Under the pieces are notes generated by a model. The model did no database searches, was not told where the DNA came from, and was given only the letters and a program-made list of their open reading frames with translations. A stretch of DNA of 64,000 nucleotides from Onthophagus taurus (Eukaryota > Arthropoda > Insecta > Coleoptera > Scarabaeidae), in NCBI RefSeq assembly GCF_036711975.1, contig NC_091968.1, forward strand, positions 10,478,001 through 10,542,000, given 5' to 3'. The first letter of the stretch is position 1. Each line of letters begins with the position of its first letter. This document shows, in pieces, positions 45,901 through 55,429 of the stretch. A program made the translations under genes and the position numbers.

Positions 45901-48900
45901 GTGGCACATTTTCGTTATTATAAACAACTGCGTAATTTCACAAACACTTCGATTCAACGCGACAAAAAAACATACCACGCCCGTCTTTTTGATTGTAATG
46001 ATTCACGTAATCTTTGGAGCGCTTTCAGATCACTTGCTGTTTCAAATTCACAAATTCCTGACAATATTGGTAATGTGGACTCACTCAATGATTATTTCTT
46101 GGGTTCCCAAAATCAACTTGCTGCAGATGCGGACCTGATTGTTTCTCATAGTTCCAACGTTTTAGCGCAGGCAACTGAAACCTTATCCTTTTCCTTTATT
46201 TCTGAAGAGGAAATTTTAGAAGCCTTGCTTGGTATTAAAACTAATGCCGTAGGTGCCGACCAGATCAGTAGGAAAATGTTATTACTTTGCTATCCAACTA
46301 TTTTGCCATTTATCTGTCATATTTTTAACTTTTGTATTAAACATTCCGTTTTTCCTGATGATTAGAAGGTCGCTTTGATGCTTCCGTTAGCCAAAACCAA
46401 CAACCCATCTCAATTGAAGGATCTTAGGCCTAGAAGTATTTTGCCTATTCTGTCGAAGGTTTTTGAAAGAATAATTGCTACCAGACTGAGAGAGCACTTG
46501 GAGAGATTTAGTATCCTTCCTAGCAAATAGTCTGGATTTAGGCCTGGCTTTAGTTGCTCATCTGCTCTGTTGGATGTGACCGACGATATTTTTCGGGCGA
46601 TGAATGTAGGTCTACTTGATTACTACTACTTGATTTCTCTAAGGCTTTTGATGTACTGCATCATGAAACTCTCTTTTCAATTCTTCATTTCATTGGTCTA
46701 TCAGATTGATCTTAACGATAAATTATCTAGACCAGGTAGCATCATATCGGGAGTGCCACAGGGTTCCATTTTGGGCCCAATACTTTATCTTGTTTACACT
46801 GCGAATTTGTATAGCCGACTCTCGTTCTGTAATGTTCATATGTATGCTGATGATACGCAGCTCTATTACAGCTTTTCTAAATCGGATGCTTTGGCTGCAC
46901 GGGATAATATAAATAAAGATCTGAACGACCTAATCACGTTCGCGATTAGGCACTGCCTTGTGATCAATCCTTCGAAGTCGTCGGTTGTTGTCTTTGGGTG
47001 TGGTGGTGTTCCTGATTGTTTCACTTATCGTAAATTCACTGTTACGCTTAAATGTGGTAACTGACGCGCAAAACTTGGGCTTGGTTGTCGACTCTGAGTT
47101 GAGATTTAGTAAGCATATAACTAACTTGCTTCAGAGAGCGTACGCAACATTGAAACTTTTATATTCGGGCTGTCATTTTTTAGACCATCAGTTGAAGATA
47201 CGTTTGTGAGATGCCTTAGTGCTGTCTATATTTAATTACGGTGATGTTGTTTACGACTCGTGTATTGACTCCGTGTTTATTGCTAAAATTCAACGGGTGC
47301 AAAATTCGTGCTTGCGTTTTACATATAGTATAAAGAGACCTAAACGTATTTCACATACCCTAAATTGGGTTCCTTGGCTGAATATGTCCAGGCCCCGGAC
47401 CCTCTACAAATCGTGTTTTTATCATAAAGTGATTCTGTACAAATCCCCACCATACTTGTATCACAAAATAAGTTTCCGCAGCTATGTTCATAACATTAAC
47501 GTTAGGCATAAGCATACACTAACGATACCCTGACATCGTTTACAATTATTTAAACGATTTTTTTCGTATTGTATGCCGAATGTTTATAACAAAATTGCGG
47601 ATTCGAGAAAGCAGGAGAGTGTGCTGGGTTTCAAGGCGAATTTTAAAACATGTCTGTACGAAAAGTAGATACATTTTTGCATAAATTTTTGCATCTACCT
47701 CTGCATATTCCTTCCTTTTGATTCTTCTTCGCTTATAATAAATTTAATTTGAATTTTTCTTAATTGTTATTTAAGTTTTTATAACTCCTCGGTAGGGCCA
47801 ACAAAAAACAAGGTGTATCTTGACTTGGTCCTGTTATTGGCAGTTCTGTTATTATTTTTGTGCTATTGTATTCTATATGTATATGTTGTGGTGCTAATAA
47901 ATAAATACATAAATGTTGTTTAGTATTAGATTGTGGTATATTTTTATTGAAAGAAAGTAGAATTAACACTAGACCTAGAACCAGAAACATTCAGGATTAG
48001 CCTTGATACTCGGAATCTACAGGTAAGCTATTGCGCATCGTCAAGATGGCGGACAATGCATGCGTGACGTCACTAAGAGAGTGGCGTTTAAAAAATTCGA
48101 ATAAAGGAACTTTATATTGAACAAAAACTAGAACTTTTTGAAGTGTTATAGTGCTTATTTTTATATTATTTGATTATAGAATTATGGTAAGTGGTATGTT
48201 ATAGTAGCTAATTTATAATTATTGAAATAACCGTCTACTTTATAGAAAAAATAACCTAAAAAGTTCAACGCAAACAATAGAAAAATGCGGTGTTCTGTAT
48301 TTGGTTGCAACAACGACAATCAAAGTGTGGGATTTAAAAGTGGTACTGTAAGATTTAATACATATCCAAAGGATTCGACCTTAAGAAAATTATGGATAAA
48401 CGCACATAATTATTACCATATAATTATGTGCAAGTTTGCAAAATGAGAACTTTAATTGGCGACTGGAAGAAACTCATTTTCTTTGATTATGATTGTAATT
48501 TAACAAATAAATAGAGTAGAGGAGATAATAAAATATGTGGAAGATAAGGGATTCTATATATGTGCAGTTGTTTCTGATTTGGGAAGTAATAATAGATGAT
48601 TACATAGAGATTTTTGCATTTTTGAAGAAAAGCCATACTTTACACTTTGCATGGGTTTAGCCGTCCGTCTTTTAAGGCGGCTTAAAACGAAATCGTCAAT
48701 TTTTAAGCCACATGATGATTCTTGGATTTTTCCAAATTTTTTGTCGTTAAATATTAATTTATTTTTGAAAAATAAGTATTTTTTACTCACGTATAAATTC
48801 ATGACGCATAAAAATTTATCTAGAGGTCTTTCTAGACGTTTCAAAAGCGCATCGACTTGTACTAATTGGTCTTCAATACTTTTTACGGCCGGTGGAAGTA

Positions 48901-51900
48901 ATCCATGGATTCCCAAAGCTTGTCTTTCTTCGATAGTAAAAGCTTGTCCCTTTAAAAAAAATGAAAAAAATTGCTTAATGGAAAAAAAAATCGATAGTTG
49001 TATGAACTAGGTCAAGTTATATTGATCGTAAAAGACAATGAAATTGTAAAATAGACATTCTCACGTTCTAAAAGTCCTTTTAGATCTAGTCTAAACAAAT
49101 ACTTTAATAACAATTTATTTATTTTAGTTATCGGAGTTTATTTATGATGTAATAAACTAAACGCGATGTTCAAGGTTGTCTTTTTTAATTTTAATTCATT
49201 TCCTGGATGTTTAGATATTGAATAAAAACATAAAAATCTTAAAAGCAACAACAAAGACGAATTTTGTTGAGTAGTTGTTTTTTTACGTTTAACAATTCAG
49301 TAATAGTTGCATAATAACTTCCTTTAGCACGCAATCACCGATGTAATTATGTAGTTGCATTAAAAAAAAAGGCTGCGTCACTTTTAAATGAATTTCTCCA
49401 TTTTCAGGATTTCAAAAAACACTTTCGCTTGGTGATGGTATTTGATCGTTCCGCTTAAAAGTATTTTTAGAAACTTCTTAATCTTAAACACCGATTCAGT
49501 CAAAACAAACAAGGCATTAAATTAATTTTGTTGTGATAAGTATGATTTTGCGGATTCTCCTTGCGTTGTAATGTGCAAAGTCTAAATATCAAAACAATTT
49601 TAATGATGCAACATTTACTTTCCTCAGCTGAGCCGATATCTTCAGGGATCGTTCAAGGTTAAATTATTTCTAAATTAACGTTAACATTTTTACGGCTAAC
49701 TTAATAATGAGTGAACAAGGATTTTAATTAAAGTGTAAAGTCGAAATGTGACGATGATGCAACATTTTCTACGATTGTGGAGAAATTATTACTTTTGAAA
49801 TTGGAGTCGGTTCTAGTTTTAATTCGATTCTGAAGGTTAAATTATTTATGAATGATTCATGGTTGCGATAATATTTTTTTAAAGGTTGATTTGTTAATTA
49901 AAAAATATGTGATAATAAAGTTAGAAATACTAAATAACCTCAAATTGAAAATCGCCACATCGGTAGTGATTTAAGAAGAGGCACTTTAGGAATTTAGGAG
50001 ACTTACAGATATTTATAGATATTTATATATATAGGCTTTGAAATAAATTTTGATGGTTTTATTGTTGATTTTATGGATTTTACAAAGTTAAGCTTATTCT
50101 GCGTTTTTTTGACATTCAGTTTTATATACATCTGAAGTTAGATACATATTGAAGTTATCCTAAAAGTAATAAACCATCTTTAAATTTAGTTATGTATGTC
50201 TCAATATTTTATGATACAAATTAGGGGTCACACGCAACATTTATTTTACGAGTTTTTAATTAGTTAATATCATAATATAACGGTTTAAATAAGTAATTAA
50301 AAAGTGGAGACGTCAAATAACGAATTTAAAACTTTCCTCTAGTGACGCATTTACGGTTATAATATTCGTGGAGTATATTTAATTATTAAATGATTACTTA
50401 ATTTCGCAGAGAAATTTGTGAAGACATCAAAATTGGAGGAATGTGGAAAATATGTAATAAAAAAGCACGGTGTTTGAGAAGAGCCGAGAATGATTTAAAA
50501 TGAAATTAATGAAGATATAACTTTGGAATTGCCACAAAACGATTAATCAACCGATTTTAATGAATAGGTACAAGGAATTACAAACAATTTTGATTAAAAT
50601 TGTGTCATCAATATTATAATTGACATTTACCAACATTTAGTTTGTCTATTCCGCAATAGATGGCGTCACTAAACATAATGCTTATTGTTGACATTGGCCC
50701 GGTTTTACAATCATAGTTTAAGCGACCGATTAACTAATCGGCAGTTAAAATTTAAACTAAGTTTTATAAAAATTATGTTTTACAACAAATTATTAAACTA
50801 AGTTTAAGAAACGGAGGTTTATACTACAGTTGGTAATAACTGTCAATTTCATATTGTACATATAACTAACTTCATTATTTAGTATCTGTCAAAATTATAA
50901 CCTCTTAATTTTGTATTTTGTAACTGTTTGATTTTCATTTTGTAAAAATATTTTTTAACTATGAATAATGTATTTAATGAACTTACGGACGATGAAGATT
51001 GCTTAGAAGTATTTGAAATGGTGGCTTTTCCTAGAAAAGCAAAAGTTTTTCGTAAGCAGAATAACCATTTTGAAAAATGGTCAGACCGAGAGTTTCTGGA
51101 ACGTTTTAGACCAGCTAATTAGGTACATTTTCAACCTATTTGAAGCTTTATAAAACTCCTTTTTAATTTATTAGGTATATAAAATATTAAAACAATTTTT
51201 CACTAGGCACAAATTGAACAAATGTGAACAACATCGTAACGTAAACGTCGATTCTAACCGTAGTTTAACGTTTAACGGTAGTTGTAAAACATTTTTTTGT
51301 TAGTTAACCATAGATTAAGTTAATCGTAGCTTAAACCACCATTGTAAAATTGGCCCTAATTTGTTAACTTTGAGTTACAATTTTTAAATAAATAAATGCT
51401 CAATTCAATGAATTAAATATAAGACATTATTCAGTATTCACTAATTATAAGATGGAAAATAGCTGGATTGGCAATTGGATGTTCTAGTCGCCCTATCTCC
51501 TTTGCATTTGCATATAGAAAAAGTGGCTAGATCTGCCATTGACAGATTTCAGCAATATGTAAGTGCGCTTGTGTGACATTTAAATTGTGTAATAACATTT
51601 AAACCTTATAAAAATTATAGCGCATACCAGTGCGGGCAATGACGACAAAATTCTGTGCTTGCGGCTCGTCTCTATGCAGAAAGGTTTCCAGAGAGATATC
51701 ATCCGGCAGGAAATTCCGGTAGGGAAAATGGCAATATTCGACCGAGGCTTGGGTAAAATGGAGGAGCAGTTAGACCATTATACATTGCTAATGTCGAGGA
51801 GGAGATTTTGAATGTCGTTGAAGAGCAGCCTGACCTAAGTACTAGGATACTTGCAGAGCAACATGGAATATCACAATTTGGCGAATATTGAGGTACAACC

Positions 51901-54794
51901 AACTCCATCCATGTCATGTGCAACGTGTACGAACCCAACTACCAGTGGATCATCCCCCTCGAGTATAATTTTGCGAGTGGTTGTTACATCAGCATTAGCT
52001 GAACTCAAACTTTACTAATATATTGGGCCGTGGAGAATCCTTATATTACTCGCCGAACACATTTTCAACAAAGATTTTCTGTATGTATGAATGATTTGTT
52101 TATAAAGAACCTGTAAAAAGAAATAGCAAGAGCCTGGTAAGAGGAAAAATGGTGACCAAAAACATGGAGTCTATTAACGCAGCAGAATGCAAAAAGATGA
52201 TTATCGATAAGGTTGTAACAGTCATTAGATTCAAGTTGATTGGTTCCAAATTCATGATAATGGATCAAGATAACATAATTTATAAGCAATACCATCATAG
52301 TTATCTCAATTTCTTATGCACAAACCAGGAAATCACAAGCCTGAAAGTAGGCTAGGATAGAGAAAAACGTTTCCCATAAAAATGGATGATAATGAATCAA
52401 GATAACATAATTCATAACCAATGCTACCATAGATATCACCATTTCTTAGGTTCAAGTCAGAAGTTCTCAAAATATCAAAATCGCCAAAAACTATGAATGA
52501 ATTAATAGATTGTGTTGAAAGTGCCTTCGACGCATTAACTAAAGAAAAGTTAGATAACGTATTCTCGACACTACAAAAGCGAATGGAGTCAACCATGATG
52601 GCCTAGCAGGCAACAACTATAAAATTGAATAAATTTGAATCTGAGTATGCTACAGGAAAACTTTTCGAACGAAAGTTGTAGCAAATTGTATTCTTAACAA
52701 AATTGCACTCTCTTACGCTTTTGCTCTCAGACGCATAGATATCGAGAAAAATATGAAAATTCATGAATAAAGAAAAGCTTCACCATGAAGGGCGTTTACA
52801 TAGAACCAGCTAAATTGTGTTTAAATGTGTAAAATTTTCATTAATATATGTTTAAATTAAGTTACAAACTGATTTACTAATTTTACAAATACAATAAAGC
52901 AGTTTTCAAAGTTTTGTATACCATAATTTGAGACAAAGTGTAAAGAGAAATGTGTACCATTGTTTGGATCAGAGGGAGTATAATGTAAGATAGAAAATTG
53001 TTTGTTTTAGGTGCTTGGAATGGAAGAGTACTTGATTCAAACAAATATCCGTCACGATGTAAATTAATTGAAATTTAAAAAAACACTATAAACTATGTTA
53101 ATTTCAAGCAATTCATAACGAAAAAACATATCCAATTTGGAAAGTTTTCTGTGACGTAAATATTTTTGTGTAGAATTATTTAAATTTATTCAAAAAAAAA
53201 TTTCCTTTGTATCTATCTATTTGGAGTGGTTATTATTATTTAAGGAGAAATAGGAAATAACCGAAATTATCGTTTTTATCTACTACGTGCGTAAACCAAT
53301 AATTTAACATACAATGTAATTAATTCGATCATTGAGTTATCTTTATTATTTATTATTGTTTATTTGTATTAGTTTTTTTGGTAGATAAAATTAAATCGGG
53401 AGCACACCGCAATGTTAAGGTTTTGTAAACTGGACGAAGGCCAAACGAAAGTAAATGAACGTTCTTAAAATCATATGATTTAATTCTTAAAATCGCTTGC
53501 AATTCAATGAATTAAAGGAGTCACATAAAATTTTAATTAATCATTTCCTCATAAAGTTATAAATCAATAAAAAAAATGTATAATATAAATTTTACCTTGT
53601 TTATGTTGGGATTTTTCAATCTATCTAATCCGCAAATGGATCCTGGTGCATTTTCATCACCTTGTTCGGTGCAATTATATGTTGTCCCGTTCATATCGTT
53701 CTCTTTTGACGTTTGAATTGAATCAATACCAATGTTACAATTTTTGTATGGTCTGTTGATGCAATCCTGTTGATTGGGCGATCTAGCTTCGACCTTTTTG
53801 TTGTCGCAACTGTCCCTGTAAAGAATAAAACAGCGGGTATATATGGGAGCCCCACAAAATTGTACTATTAAAGCGCTTGCGCAGGTTTTTTATACACGTA
53901 ATTGTGGGTTTTTCGAAAAATAATGTGTTTACTTTAAAAAATTTTTGAAATGGAACAGGAAAAAATAAGATATTAACGGAAATTGTGGTTTAAATTAAAA
54001 TTGATTAGGTTGTTTATAAAAAATGTATTTTGATTAATTTCGAAATATATATAAAATCGTTTTTAAAACCTTGAATTAAAGTAATTTTTTGTGTAACACT
54101 AACAATGCGAACATCATTGAAAGGTTTATAATAAAAGCAAAAACTTAGGTCAAGGATTAACTCCTTTCACTCAATTTTATGATTCTAAGATCTTAATAAA
54201 ACAAATTTTAAATCTTACCAATCCGTATAAACCATTTTGAATAAATAATAATAAAGTATCGATTTGAAACGAAATCGATTCCCTCGCACTTAAATAATTA
54301 CTGATAACGAAACGACGGAAATAATCTCGTTTATATACGATTCGAGAAATGTTTTTTTTTTTTTTTTCAGAATCATACGAATTGAAGATAAATAATCACG
54401 CTATACGGACTTATCTCCACGATCGTTCTCTATGAAAGTCATCTTACATACCCAATAGATTTGATGTAACCGCTGTTGGTAATTGGTTCAATATTACTTT
54501 CTGAGCAACACAATTTTGCAATTCCCGCCGTATTTCCCATTTAATTTTAAAATACAAATTTTAATGCAACTTTAAAAAGGTGTCCCCACCTTGTTGTCTC
54601 CGAAACAACTGAAACTCTTGGAATCACCGGGTTTTTAGAACGGCGAACAAGTCTTTGTATCCTTAGCTTTTAGTTGCTACATCAACAGGTGTTCGTTCGG
54701 TTGCTTTCGAAATTTCACTTTCGTTTGAAACGGAATGAAAAAGAATCACTTACCTTTCGCAACAACATCTATATTTTTCGTCTATTTTAAACAT
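33639..54794 (-). CDS. Men: malic enzyme (NADP-dependent type likely)
   Basis: Oxidatively decarboxylates malate to pyruvate, yielding NADPH (or NADH). Shared exons on the minus strand: 53815-53596, 48949-48791, 42523-41309, 41242-41119 and 33757-33639. One of three alternative first exons precedes them, giving 617, 641 or 625 residues. Motifs: [21 protein letters not shown] (catalytic Tyr), [14 protein letters not shown] and [10 protein letters not shown] (metal ligands), the GAGEANLG nucleotide-binding loop, and [12 protein letters not shown]. The terminal exon reads [14 protein letters not shown]...VHSKM and stops. No mitochondrial presequence is evident in any first exon, so a cytosolic enzyme is likely. 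The cofactor cannot be settled by eye. The introns, up to about 7.4 kb, are packed with transposons. All splice phases agree. Confidence 0.93.
33774..33985 (+). mobile_element. MITE, copy 2 (CTCCCTTTGTCTC family)
   Basis: Same family and orientation as 24,767-24,945, sitting about 15 bp upstream of the terminal malic enzyme exon acceptor in the last intron. Slightly longer owing to a small insertion near the right end. Confidence 0.55.
33990..34310 (+). mobile_element. hAT (BED-type) fragment
   Basis: Starts with gtattttacgggacgtcccg. The plus strand then reads [15 protein letters not shown] and [20 protein letters not shown], matching the N-terminal half of ZBED-like hAT transposases. No right end, no C-terminus. 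Frames shift; dead. Confidence 0.5.
34318..34990 (+). mobile_element. Tc1-like transposase remnant (DD34E)
   Basis: The helix-turn-helix end ([20 protein letters not shown]) is in one frame. From 34,464 the DDE part is in another: [52 protein letters not shown]. After a stop codon comes [10 protein letters not shown]. Counting from the D in QQD to the E in IENL gives 34 residues between, the Tc1 spacing. One frameshift and one stop; no inverted ends identified. Confidence 0.8.
34991..35648. other. intron sequence without recognised features
   Basis: Last malic enzyme intron. One reverse-oriented copy of the dispersed aactagaactaacactaga motif lies near 35,600-35,635. Otherwise nothing is recognised. 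Confidence 0.4.
36753..38368 (+). mobile_element. mariner-like element (DD41D type), best preserved copy
   Basis: The ends CAGGATGTCCCGCAACGATT and AATCGTTGCGGGACACCCTG (reading along the strand) are flanked by TA. Removal rejoins the IS630-like reading frame [15 protein letters not shown]. The transposase starts at 37030 ([20 protein letters not shown]) and shows [12 protein letters not shown] and [21 protein letters not shown] catalytic block follows, [20 protein letters not shown], then [16 protein letters not shown]; 41 residues separate the second and third D (DD41D). It is broken by a stop at about 37,369, one at 37,636, and a 178 bp Penelope piece. Confidence 0.88.
37710..37887 (-). 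mobile_element. solo Penelope pseudo-LTR with 12 bp target duplication
   Basis: Flanked by TTACCTCAACAA (37698-37709, 37888-37899) inside the mariner transposase. The sequence matches the pseudo-LTR of the Penelope-like element at 3,118-3,290. Read on the minus strand it opens with a perfect 17 bp snap-back (37887-37871 against 37867-37851, 3 nt loop). The hammerhead-like core follows (CTGAAGA, stem, GAAA; 37856-37827), and it ends in the tail ...cttcgtacttata. Confidence 0.85.
40344..41118. other. intron remnant with repeats and a MITE
   Basis: Contains a dispersed aactagaacgagaactaga motif (40,406-40,440), the MITE at 40,768-40,937 and a MITE end near 41,055-41,090. No coding sequence recognised. 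Confidence 0.4.
40768..40937. mobile_element. 170 bp MITE
   Basis: Inverted arms beginning gagcttaaccgactccaaac and ending in the near inverse tttggagtcggtataagctc pair for about 35 bp (including tttcgttgctaac). The centre is AT-rich. Superfamily and target duplication not clear. Confidence 0.5.
42884..43745 (+). mobile_element. mariner/Tc-like element with inverted ends, N-terminus deleted
   Basis: The ends CAGGGTGCGGCAAAACTCCC and the inverse GGGAGTTTTGCCGCATCTG are flanked by TA. Subterminal inverted sequence continues for about 130 bp on each side. The plus strand reads [35 protein letters not shown] and [16 protein letters not shown]. After frameshifts it continues [20 protein letters not shown]. 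The third acidic block is damaged. Inserted in a dispersed repeat containing the gtggtatattt...gaactaacac sequence. Confidence 0.75.
43996..45565 (-). mobile_element. Helitron fragment (PIF1-type helicase end)
   Basis: The minus strand 45,564-45,325 has the Arg/Glu-rich repeats [20 protein letters not shown] found before Helitron proteins. 45,293-44,826 encodes a helicase part ([54 protein letters not shown]), and 44,634-44,150 the C-terminal helicase motifs ([31 protein letters not shown]). The Rep nickase is missing. The 3' end reads GCAGGGTACAGCTAG followed by T, fitting the CTAG|T Helitron terminus at 43,996. Frameshifts abound. Confidence 0.85.
45640..47925 (+). mobile_element. CR1/Jockey LINE, frameshifted
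   Basis: Plus strand: RT N-terminus at 45,721-46,365 ([24 protein letters not shown] block), then [20 protein letters not shown] (about 46,420-46,480). It continues with [20 protein letters not shown] and the catalytic [11 protein letters not shown] (about 46,840-46,870), [14 protein letters not shown], and a C-terminus to 47,665 ([20 protein letters not shown]). There are at least four stops or frameshifts. Tail at about 47,900-47,925 with ataaataaatac. In the malic enzyme intron. Confidence 0.85.
48285..48446 (+). pseudogene. THAP-domain fragment, 53 aa
   Basis: ATG at 48285 gives [20 protein letters not shown], then [20 protein letters not shown]. This is the first half of a THAP zinc finger (CxxxxC, aromatic and Pro residues, conserved Trp). 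The second CxxH pair is missing. Where the domain should continue there is a perfect inverted repeat, gcacataattat and its inverse around taccat (48,399-48,428), then a stop. It may be a truncated P-element or THAP gene remnant, or a first exon. It lies antisense in a malic enzyme intron. Confidence 0.55.
49011..50690. other. AT-rich malic enzyme intron, no recognised features
   Basis: No coding blocks, inverted ends or clear repeats were recognised in this 1.7 kb. Confidence 0.5.
50697..51356 (+). mobile_element. PIF/Harbinger-derived element
   Basis: The ends GGCCCGGTTTTACAATCATA and the inverse of ACCATTGTAAAATTGGCCC form imperfect inverted repeats with the Harbinger look; related gtttaagc motifs recur near both ends. 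Inside, ATG 50961 to TAG 51122 encodes 53 residues, [20 protein letters not shown]... with [19 protein letters not shown]. This resembles the N-terminus of HARBI1-type nucleases (HFxKWxDxEFxxRFR). The catalytic part is absent. The target duplication was not resolved. Confidence 0.6.
51600..52100 (+). mobile_element. decayed mariner-like transposase (N-terminal part)
   Basis: The plus strand reads [37 protein letters not shown] and [11 protein letters not shown] with stops between. This corresponds to the paired helix-turn-helix region of the DD41D-like mariners in this window (compare [14 protein letters not shown] at 37,120). Ends not identified. Confidence 0.6.
52254..52460. repeat. direct repeat, 132 bp offset
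   Basis: atgataatggatcaagataa at 52,254 recurs as atgataatgaatcaagataa at 52,386 with about 75 bp of similar sequence following (about 85% by eye). Local tandem duplication. No function seen. Confidence 0.5.
52492..52605 (+). mobile_element. transposase C-terminal remnant
   Basis: The plus strand reads [33 protein letters not shown] and a stop. The form resembles the C-terminus of mariner-like transposases. Isolated piece in the malic enzyme intron. Confidence 0.4.
52810..52982 (-). mobile_element. MITE, copy 3 (CTCCCTTTGTCTC family)
   Basis: Inverse of the family seen at 24,767 and 33,774: it runs from agctaaattgtgtttaaatg to the end ...gatcagagggag with TA following. A TA flank and family-level similarity at separate loci support a mobile element. 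Confidence 0.55.
54219..54235 (-). CDS. Men: malic enzyme alternative first exon a
   Basis: ATG at 54235, peptide MVYTD plus two bases of a Trp codon, donor GTAAGA right after 54219. It joins the acceptor at 53815 in frame ([12 protein letters not shown]). Very short, so the prediction rests on the perfect donor and phase. Confidence 0.55.
54452..54540 (-). CDS. Men: malic enzyme alternative first exon b
   Basis: ATG at 54540 encodes [20 protein letters not shown] and onward to KSI plus two bases; donor GTATGT at 54451. It joins the exon at 53815 in frame. The N-terminus MGN with following cysteines could be lipid-modified (N-myristoylation/palmitoylation); this is inference. Confidence 0.6.
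54754..54794 (-). CDS. Men: malic enzyme alternative first exon c
   Basis: ATG at 54794 encodes [13 protein letters not shown] plus two bases; donor GTAAGT at 54753. It joins 53815 in frame (R-DSCDNKK). The three adjacent cysteines are notable. Confidence 0.6.
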
Positions 54795-54989
54795 TATATC
54801 TTCTTAAATCATTAATTATTAGAATAAACGAAATTATATCAATTTTATTTTTTTAAATTATTGATCTTAATTTTGAAGGTTAAATATTTATAGGTTATAA
54901 AGTCAAATCAAGTCAAATAATGACATTTATATAAACCTGAATATACATATATATATATATTTAAACAAAACTTATTTTAATCTTGATAA

Positions 54990-55215
54990 TATTTAGCTAC
55001 AATTATTATTGCTGCCGAACTGAGGGGATCTATAACATCTATTGTAACTTCAGCCCACCAAACGGCCTTTATGGTTTATCGAAAATTTTGTGTCTTAGGC
55101 GGTTTCTAGCAATGCAATCAAATGCAATTACAGAGTATATGTTCAGCCGTTTTTGACGCGTCCTTGCAAAGTCGACAAGTTTGATCCTCAGCTTGTCCAA
55201 TGTAGAAGAGGTGGT
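54990..55215 (-). mobile_element. LINE C-terminal knuckle fragment
   Basis: The minus strand reads IGQAEDQTCRLC, then ASKTAEHILCNCIALLET and, further on, KGRLVG and PQFGSNNNC. This is the CxxC..H..C tail following a LINE RT (usual TAEHILCDC). The remainder is missing. Confidence 0.55.
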
Positions 55216-55429
55216 ATTTTAGGGGCGCTTTTCATCTTTATCAAATTGTACTGTCATTGTTAGATTATATACATTTATAAAATATTAGGTGTGATCAAGA
55301 AGTCAATATAAAGAAGGTAGTTATTAGTTACGCTTTTATACTTTTTTTGTGATTAATAAATAATTACGACACGTTTAAAAGTGATAGCAGAGTAGGGATG
55401 CGCATCGTGTAGTAAAAATAGGTGTGATT

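Noticed and set aside
52149..52355. Plus-strand frame of 68 residues starting [16 protein letters not shown]
   Set aside because: No family recognised; overlaps a local direct repeat with frame changes; likely chance.
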